The notes below the pieces were generated by a model that ran no database searches, was not told the origin of the DNA, and saw nothing but the letters and a program-made list of their open reading frames with translations. The translations under genes were made by a program, and so were the position numbers. Below are positions 57,436 to 64,000 of a DNA stretch of 64,000 nt, piece by piece. Source of the stretch: Cenococcum geophilum 1.58 (Eukaryota; Ascomycota; Dothideomycetes; Gloniales; Gloniaceae); NCBI GenBank assembly GCA_001692895.1, contig KV748209.1:992001-1056000 (forward strand). The letters are read 5' to 3'. Each line of letters opens with the position of its first letter. Position 1 is the first letter of the stretch.

Positions 57436-59160
57436 GTAGTATTCTTTTAGTTAGTATATTTTACAGGTTTACTTATTATATGCTAGTTCCTATAGGGTTA
57501 TTATTTAGTATTTTTTTAGGTCTAGGCTATTAAATAAAGGGCGTATTAATTTATAGTTTAAGTGTTCGCAGTTATATTATACTATAGTTAACCCTTTTAT
57601 AGCTTATCTGGCAACTTATAGGCGTCTTCCCTTTATATTTAGGGCGTCTTATTTAGGGCCGCTATAATTAGGATTCTTTGCTAAGATAGGTCTCTGGCAG
57701 TGTTTATACTACCTTTTAGCCATCCTCTACTCTGTTTTACTACTAGTTAAGTAAATATTGCCCCTACTAGGGTAGGTACCCTAGCTCTCTTTCTTTATAC
57801 AATTATCTACCCACTATTAGTTACCCTACTTATCTTCTTCTCCTTATATACGTTTCCCTATAGTATAGCTATAATCTAATATAGCTAAGCTTGTTTTATT
57901 TTTATAGCTTCTAAGTATACCTAGTACGTTTTATACTCTAGCTTCTACTATACTCTATATTTTCTACCGCAATTTATATATCTAACTCCCTTATTCTTAG
58001 GGCAGTCTTTAGTGTTATAAGTATTAGCGCACTCTCCGTATCTTGCCTATCTCCTATATGCGCTTTAGGTGTATTCCTACTACTAATATTTAAAGTAATA
58101 TTAAACTTAGACTCCGTGGTAGTATAGCCGGGCTTTATACTAAAGGCTATTTATTACCACTCCCTTACGGGCCAGTACTGCTTATATCTTTTAGGTTAGT
58201 AGGCTAATTATTAGAGTACCGCGCGTTTTAACCCTTTAGAACCTAGGTAATTCCCCTATATATATTATACGTTCTTTATAAAGCTATATAACTCTAGTTA
58301 TTATAATCCCTAGGGCTAGTTTTCTAGTAGCCTTTATAATCCTTTAAATAATTTCTGTGTTTACAGCTCTTTACCCGCTTTCTACTTATATATTAAGGGG
58401 TACTCTAATTACTTTAACTGGGTAATCCTAACGGAGGATTTTATACTTAGGGGTATCTCCCTAGGTAATAGTCTGGTCCTTTACCTACTAGTTAAGGAGC
58501 GTAACTTCTATATCTCTACTTTATAGGACCCTTACCGCCACTGCTCTTAGTATATATACTTTAATTAATATAAGGATCTATTTTAGTTCCGTTTCTACTA
58601 CCTCTAGTATTTTAACCCTAACTATAGCTCTAACCAGTGCCACGCTAGGTAGGCGCTAAAGAGTTACCAGTTAGGCATTTACCGTAATATTAGTCTATAA
58701 TAGCTTTACTACCTATATTGTTAGTATTGCCTATAATTTTATAGCGTCCTTAATACGTCTAAGCCTATCCTTTACTTCGTTTTAGTTCCTATTATGCTTT
58801 ATCTAAAGCTTCTAAGCGGTTTAGCCTGCTTACAATACTACCCACGCTACCCCTACGCGTAGCTATTTACCTTCTCCCTTCCTTAGATCTTCCTTAATAT
58901 CTTTTAGAAGGTCTACTAGTTTTTACTATTTCCGGTCGCTGCTCTATGGTTAGGTTACTCTCTATTAGGTTTATTATAGTGTCGCGCTTTTCTATACAAC
59001 GCCTATCCTTTATGTCTACTACGACCCTTCTATATCGCGTAGGCTTTCCGGCTATGCTGTATATATTAGTTCTAGGGCATAATGCGCCGTAGATTTAATT
59101 AGGGATGGTTATTTCTTTATTAGATAATTAGTAGGCGTGTTCTGCTGCTGTAGTGGCTCT
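57436..59160 (-). pseudogene. LINE endonuclease N-half and ORF1 relic
   Basis: The endonuclease start lies near 57440-57700 on the minus strand. ORF1 (gag-like) covers about 57850-59150, with a zinc-knuckle remnant YINCGRKYRV near 57950-57990, matching a Cys-x2-Cys pattern with the first Cys mutated. Positions 58460-58810 are the source homologous to the fragment at 1853-2285. Confidence 0.62.
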
Positions 59161-59164
59161 TAAT

Positions 59165-59690
59165 ATTTAATAAAATGTAAGAATATTTATATTATAATTA
59201 AAGTTTTAATATTTTAATTATAATTAATAATATCTTTCACTATAACTATAATTAGTTATTAAAAATATAATATAGCTTATTATTATATTTAATATAACAT
59301 TTCCAATTTTTTTTATTATATATAAAACCTAAGCGTTTTTAGTTTATGCTATAATATATAATATATTTGCATTTTTATATTATATAATGCTTAACTTACT
59401 ATATAATAAGCTATATTTTAATTTTTGTATTAATAGCTATTATAGTTATTAAGTTATAAGTGTTTAAAAATGCTTATATTTTGGTATAATTTAGCCTATA
59501 TACGAGCTAGTTACGTATATAAGCTAATCAGTTTTTTATAGTTTTTATTTATTATAAATCATAGTTTTAGTATTTAATAAACTATATTTAAATTTGTATA
59601 AAAATTTATTAAAAAGTTATTAAGTTATAGGTGGTAGAAAAAGGTGTATTTGGGTGATTTTGGTAGGGAGGAGCGTGCACGAGCTGTCCG
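59165..59690. repeat. Right arm of AT-rich inverted repeat, two tandem copies
   Basis: The outer copy (59530-59690) is the inverted match of 51381-51570. An inner copy (about 59350-59520) has TATACGAGCTAGTTACG, the inverse of CGTAACTAGCTCGTATA at 51389-51405, and then similar TA-rich sequence. No gene. Confidence 0.55.
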
Positions 59691-59708
59691 CGTGCACGAG
59701 CTGTCCGG
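59673..59708. repeat. 17-bp direct repeat
   Basis: CGTGCACGAGCTGTCCG occurs twice in tandem. The inverse GCTCGTGCAC is at the left arm start (51381), so this may be the terminal part of the AT-rich inverted-repeat element. Confidence 0.7.
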
Positions 59709-59956
59709 AACTTGTATAGAAGCACTGCGTATAGAGGCATACAATCACTCTGCATATAGCTCTATATGCGGAGGCTCTACGTACGATAGCTTTACGTATA
59801 GAGGCTCTACGTACGGCTCTATATATAATAACTTCAATTTAGCTTCTTTTTTTTGCCAAGCGCGCCAAGGATTCAATGTCATACGCCAACTCACGTTTGT
59901 CCCGTGACACCCACGCACGTACCACGACAGCCCTATATCTTGACCATTACGCGTCA
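59709..59956. other. Spacer with imperfect short repeats
   Basis: GAGGCTCTACGTAC occurs twice and ACGTATAGAGGC is related. Small open frames occur on both strands, with no support for a gene. Confidence 0.45.
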
Positions 59957-60349
59957 AAGTACAGAGGTAGCGGTAAAAAGTTCCTGGCCCCCCATTTTCG
60001 CGCTAGCCTTTAGTGGCTTAGTGTGGCGTATATTAGGCCTAGGCTAGATCTTACCAAGGCTTAGCGCGCATAGAGGGTCACCAGTATATAACTCTCTCCT
60101 TAATACCACACTCTAGAGGCTTCCAAAATACATTTTACATCTTACTGTTCGTAATAGGCAATTTATATAAAATGTATTTTAGAAGCCTCTAAAGTGTGGT
60201 ATTAAGGAGAGAGTTATATACTGGTGACCCTACTATGTGCGTTAAGCCTTGGTAAGATCTAGCCTAGGCCTAATATACGCCACACTGAGCCACTAAAGGC
60301 TAGCGCGAAAATGGGGGGCCAGGAACTTTTTACCGCTACCTCTGTACTT
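59957..60349. mobile_element. 393-bp foldback (near-perfect palindrome) element
   Basis: Arms 59957-60140 and 60165-60349 are inverted copies, about 95% identical with mostly transition differences, around a 24-bp spacer. Ends read AAGTACAGAGGTAGCGG and its complement; TTGACC/GGTCAA lie just outside on both sides, possibly part of the ends. No ORF of note and no clear TSD. It is the outermost repeat before the zinc-finger gene. Confidence 0.8.
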
Positions 60350-61400
60350 AGCACGGTCAATAGCAATCAAGCTGATTTGCAACTGCTCGGTCGATCCGTG
60401 ACATTCTAGATCGTTCGGTTAACAATTTCTCCTACGACGCGCAATGCTTTTCCGCCCTCGTAACGATTAAGCCGATTTTCAATCGTATTAGAAACCCGTA
60501 ACGTACTTAGGGAGTTGACATTTATATAACATAAGTAGAGGCACAAAGTTAAAAAATTAAACTAAGTCTATTGACACATACCTAATGGCTGAGTATCTAC
60601 TAATTTCCTAAAATGGTTTAGGTTTGTTGCGCCTAGATAACTGCCCACCCGTTGCGATTCGGGCCTCTCTGCAGTCCTCGATCATCTTTGTCCAGGAACC
60701 ACTACACAGCTATCACCATCTGCTCGATCGCCTCATTAACCCCTATGTTTGGTTGCCTTGGACCGTTCATGGGGATTAGTGTGCCATCTTTCATGGCAAG
60801 GAGGCGGTGAAGCGCGCCTTTCATTTCCTTCCACCTCACCGGTGAGCGCTGAGCAACACACTCGTCTGACTCTAGTCCTGCAGAAAGAAATGACAAATCT
60901 TTCGACAGGTGCTGTTTTCGGCATCGGTCTCAGCTTGCATAATCTCTTGGAAGACTATATTCTTGCTTTGATTCATTGACATCGGTGCGATTCCCTCTCG
61001 AGTTCTCTGGAGGCGTGCGCCATGGTGGTACAAATCTTGTCATATCATGTTCCTAAATTACCATCTGGGGGATGAAGACGAAACAGGCCATTTCTCCCGG
61101 CACTTTCCACTGATGAGAGAAGGCGTTGTAGGTCTGGCTGGCAAAGCGACATGCAGTAACATCTCTCGGCCACCAAATCCTCCCAGAAAGTAGGTAAATC
61201 TGTGTCTTTTTCGTCTTGGTCGTCTATCGTATGGTTATGTACTTTCGCATAAGGCAGCCTATGGCGAAATACGGATGTGACCGGCACCCTAAGCGGCAAT
61301 TAGCTGGGGTCTCTGAGAATGGAGTTCGTGTTCTCCACCTTGCACGAAGCCCTCAGTGCTGACGTTCTGCCCCCAAGCCTCAGTTCAGTGGCAGACGCCG
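60350..61400. other. Intergenic region upstream of the zinc-finger gene
   Basis: Composition returns to normal from about 60640. Frame 60612-60776 (55 codons, no ATG) contains FVQEPLHSYHHLL, weakly like the start of a LINE endonuclease. Other small frames overlap each other on both strands and are not supported. Confidence 0.5.
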
Positions 61401-61411
61401 ATCGGCATCAG

Positions 61412-61470
61412 TATATAAATCTACCCTCTCCCGCTCCTTCTAGTCTACGCGATCGATCCATTCGCTTGGG
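61412..61470 (+). promoter_or_regulatory. Probable core promoter of the zinc-finger gene
   Basis: TATATAAA at 61412-61419 is followed by the CT-rich tract CTACCCTCTCCCGCTCCTTC, a common fungal arrangement before transcription starts. This leaves a leader of about 350-380 bp with short upstream frames. Confidence 0.45.
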
Positions 61471-61822
61471 CCCCGACTGTCGTTGGAGCTTGACGCTTCA
61501 GATATTTTTATTTTTACTGCTTGTTGTCGCTCATTTAGTTGCTCTTTGTATCGGCTTCTCTTCGTACGCACCCCCCTCTCGGTCTACTTGCCTGTCTTTA
61601 CAGATATTTCAAGCCTTCTCGCATAACCTACAGCATTACTATTTACCTTCAGCCGTTGTTATTCATTCATTTGGCTTCGGCCCAGAGTTGTTTTTGAAGC
61701 AAGTCGGCATAAAAATATGTCAGTACAATTCTTGCAAATCTAAGGCTCTGTCACTCTGTCACCTTGACATTCGTTCACTAGACTAAATATCCCCGGGGAA
61801 TATCACAGCTAAGAAAGCGTTA

Positions 61823-63658
61823 GTGATGGACGAGTTTCAGAATATACCATCAGATTTCCTTATCCAAACCTTGCTGGAGAGACATGGTCTGCAAGAACTT
61901 AATTCATTGGCTATGGGTGTCTACAAATCTCGTTGGTCACCCTACTCCCAAAATTCAATGTTTCTAGCTGCTTTTTCTAACTCTATATTATTAGGTCATG
62001 GCTCCTCCACTTCCTCCCAGTCAAACTCTGCGTTTTCTTCTCACCGATTTAGCAGCTCTAGTTTTGGGTCATTCTCCAGCGCTAATACGATTGCCTCTTC
62101 GATTCCATCTCAAAGCCTCCCTGCGACACCCCACAGTGTTTATTCCAACCGGCTGGAGTCTGTCACACCTTCCCCTACAAGTCATGCAACCACCCACAGA
62201 CGTGCCTTCACAAACCCAACTAAGGCTTCGGACACCACTCAAACAAAGTGCGAAGCCGAAGGTATGAGAGCCTCTGTAATGTCGTCGAACGAAAACCTTT
62301 ATACTTCCAAAGCAGTCATGTTTTGTATGTACTGTTGCGAGCAAGGGAAGAAGCTTAGAACCTTCGGGCTCAAGTCTGACTGGAAAAAACACCTCAGACA
62401 ATTTCACGAAACTGGAGAGGAATTTCCATGTCCGGTTGGGGGCTGCTCTCAAGTCTTCGATAGGTCCAAAGATTTTACACAGCATTCTCGAGAATTCCAC
62501 GCCAATCAGTCTTTGCCTCCGGAAAAGGTAAAGGTGCAGCTACTTCAAAGTGTAGCTTTTGGGTGCGGGTTTGAGGGTTGCGTTGCTGTTTACTACAACT
62601 GGGATAGTTACTGTAAGCACGTTGCGGAGTGCATGACATTCGGCCGCCGTTGGAATTATTCTACCAAGATACGGAACCTCCTCCGGCAGTCCGCCATCCC
62701 TGAAGCCTCGCAAGAATTGTTTCGAGATCTGTGCGCTCGATGCAATACGCGTCGGTCTCATCTTCGTTGGTATCCTAGTAACACACGGATACTGCGGCAG
62801 AAACTTGAATGCAACGACTTCCGTCCCGGTTTTAAAGCTTTCATTACGACGGCATTCAGCCTTGGTCTGAGCACATTTCCAGAACCTTCCTTAGAGCCTC
62901 ACGATATTCCTGCCTATATACCCGACTGCTTCGTAACGCCTCGCTCAGACTCAGTTGCCAACATCCACTCTCTAGATTCGCAACAGCTACGGAAAGTCCT
63001 CATGGGTGCTCCCGAGCACCCTGACAAGTTATCTCAGTTCCAACTTTCAGGCGATGCCCTCCTCACAGTTGCGCATCCAGATCTGTTCTCACAACATCCC
63101 CTACCTCCCCATGGAGTTCCACTTACTCAGGAGTTCACTTCCGACATTTCCCCTAACATTAGCCAGCCTAGGAATCGCATTAGCTACATGGATTTGGGCG
63201 ACGATTTTCCGGATTTTAGCTCATTTACGATGGATCAAACTGCGCCCACTTCCGCACTCAATACACATAGAGAGCACCAACTCTCACATTTGCCGACGTA
63301 TAGCGTCTCTGAAAGGCGACCTTCTATGCCCGATCAGCGATTCTCCTACGTGCCAAATTCCACGTTCCAAAAGCCGGACAACTTCATCGCAGCACCCACA
63401 TGCAGCGATCCCCAAGGTGAAACACCCCATTCACGCAAAAACTCTCAAGAAACCAAATCCAAAAGGACTAAAAGTGGCCTTTCTTTCAAAAAATCTGTAG
63501 GGCCTCAGTCCGGCGTTGTTGATCATCCCGATTTGCCTTTTGGGTTTCGACTACGGACTACCAACACAAGGTCAACACGATCAACCATACAAGATTTCCC
63601 TGACTCGTCAGATGCACGAAGTCCGCCTTATGGTTCGCATGATGGACGTGGGTCATAG
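61823..63658 (+). CDS. C2H2 zinc-finger protein, 611 aa
   Basis: Single-exon frame. The start MMDEF is at 61823; the second Met at 61826 is an alternative. A Ser-rich low-complexity region spans about residues 50-125. Three zinc-binding units follow: Cys168-Cys171-His190-His195, Cys203-Cys208-His221-His226 (classic C-x4-C-x12-H-x4-H), and Cys248-Cys253-His266-Cys270, a C2HC variant. A further CARC pair is at 304-307. The C-terminal half is Pro/Ser-rich, with a basic patch SRKNSQETKSKRTKSG near 540 that could be a nuclear signal. This is likely a DNA-binding or regulatory protein of the many fungal C2H2 types with unknown targets. Codon use is normal with no RIP stops, although the repeat island ends only about 1.5 kb upstream. 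Confidence 0.85.
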   Translation: MMDEFQNIPSDFLIQTLLERHGLQELNSLAMGVYKSRWSPYSQNSMFLAAFSNSILLGHGSSTSSQSNSAFSSHRFSSSSFGSFSSANTIASSIPSQSLPATPHSVYSNRLESVTPSPTSHATTHRRAFTNPTKASDTTQTKCEAEGMRASVMSSNENLYTSKAVMFCMYCCEQGKKLRTFGLKSDWKKHLRQFHETGEEFPCPVGGCSQVFDRSKDFTQHSREFHANQSLPPEKVKVQLLQSVAFGCGFEGCVAVYYNWDSYCKHVAECMTFGRRWNYSTKIRNLLRQSAIPEASQELFRDLCARCNTRRSHLRWYPSNTRILRQKLECNDFRPGFKAFITTAFSLGLSTFPEPSLEPHDIPAYIPDCFVTPRSDSVANIHSLDSQQLRKVLMGAPEHPDKLSQFQLSGDALLTVAHPDLFSQHPLPPHGVPLTQEFTSDISPNISQPRNRISYMDLGDDFPDFSSFTMDQTAPTSALNTHREHQLSHLPTYSVSERRPSMPDQRFSYVPNSTFQKPDNFIAAPTCSDPQGETPHSRKNSQETKSKRTKSGLSFKKSVGPQSGVVDHPDLPFGFRLRTTNTRSTRSTIQDFPDSSDARSPPYGSHDGRGS

Positions 63659-64000
63659 GGTGCTCTAATGTGAAGACATTCTTTGATTGCTATGACTGAT
63701 GGATAATGCTCATGTCTTGAGATGCCACCTTTGGCAACCAGATCTTGTATTTCATTTCAAAACCTGTATTATTATGAGGCCACGATTGACCTAATCTCTG
63801 TTAATTGCTATGTACTTTTTTTATACGCGCCACTTCCACGAGTACTTTCAGATTCCCTTTTTAATACTCCGGTCTGCGTATTCATCCTTAAGTCGGGCCC
63901 ATTATTTTCGTGTTCGACGATTTTCATATGCCCGCTCAACACTCTGCAAGTTTTATCTTTCTGCTTCTAAATATTCTTTGGATCTGGCTTTTGGGCATGG
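63659..64000. other. 3' flank of the zinc-finger gene
   Basis: Normal composition, likely 3' untranslated and intergenic. An 82-codon frame at 63722 has no family features and is not called. Confidence 0.5.

Larger units (their letters stand above)
51651..59160 (-). mobile_element. Tad-like LINE, minus strand, interrupted by TRIM insertions
   Basis: Non-LTR retrotransposon with two ORF regions: ORF1 (right) and ORF2 with endonuclease and RT. The 3' end at the left is a (TTA)n tail, seen as TAATAATAATAATAAT on the plus strand at 51651-51667. Length without TRIM inserts is about 5.2 kb. The clade assignment to Tad/I-type fungal LINEs is inference from domain order. RIP-type stops in all frames. 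The 5' boundary near 59160 is approximate and no LINE TSD was resolved. Confidence 0.78.

Noticed and set aside
59644-60047. Small overlapping frames near 59.8 kb
   Set aside because: They cover direct repeats and the palindrome arm; mutually overlapping on both strands with no features.
60702-61299. Several 60-84-codon frames on both strands
   Set aside because: Overlapping shadows with no motif or conserved start; only the weak endonuclease-like stretch at 60612 was kept as a low-interest finding.
61319-61786. 155-codon open frame upstream of the zinc-finger gene
   Set aside because: It spans the probable TATA box and CT-rich tract, has no family features beyond one hydrophobic stretch, and is best explained as promoter/leader sequence.
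63722-63970. 82-codon frame after the zinc-finger gene
   Set aside because: Hydrophobic mixed composition, no family pattern, sits in the probable 3' untranslated region.

Overview
The window is from a filamentous ascomycete (Pezizomycotina-type genome). Two ordinary fungal genes lie at the edges: a spliced seven-transmembrane rhodopsin-domain (SAT4-type) protein at 24-1688, and a 611-residue C2H2 zinc-finger protein at 61823-63658. Between them is about 58 kb of AT-rich sequence made of nested transposable elements. Their gag and pol frames are full of stops that are nearly all explained by C-to-T/G-to-A changes (Trp, Gln and Arg codons become TAG, TAA or TGA; CpA becomes TpA). Paired LTRs also differ mainly by transitions. 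That is the mark of repeat-induced point mutation (RIP). The species cannot be named from the sequence; the layout resembles genomes with AT-rich isochores.

The nesting can be read from target-site duplications (TSDs) and from pol reading frames that resume across each insertion. A fragment of LINE ORF1 (1853-2285) holds a 101-bp solo LTR and is cut by Gypsy element F (from 2286, minus strand, truncated near 44460). F contains a complete Copia element (2996-9104, TSD CTATC) and chromodomain Gypsy A (9437-39976, TSD CTAAG). A contains a 64-bp LINE-type tail (12544), Gypsy B (13190-19215), a non-coding TRIM-like LTR element C (20540-22248, TSD AAAAC) and Gypsy E (22727-39460, TSD ACCCC). E contains Gypsy G, same family but opposite orientation (25169-34115, TSD GCTTC). 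G contains a 1-kb non-coding retroposon (29008-30033). The right part of F carries a TA-flanked MITE (40150-40448) and a second retroposon copy (40801-41843) that itself holds another MITE. A second Copia element follows (44549-50548, TSD GCGAA), then inverted-repeat elements, a minus-strand Tad-like LINE (about 51651-59160) broken by a solo TRIM LTR that contains a complete TRIM copy D (55112-57430), and a 393-bp near-perfect palindrome (59957-60349).

No TE protein-coding region looks intact, so no element here could supply its own proteins. The most interesting signals are three. (1) A non-coding retroposon family shares only its last ~65 bp with the LINE, which suggests it parasitises that LINE. 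(2) A 50-80 bp stem-loop module sits in sense orientation in the 3' non-coding region of three unrelated LTR elements (one Copia, two Gypsy). (3) A TRIM family with repeat-rich interiors has inserted into one of its own LTRs. Functions are inferred from motifs and from comparison of copies inside the window; no database search was possible.
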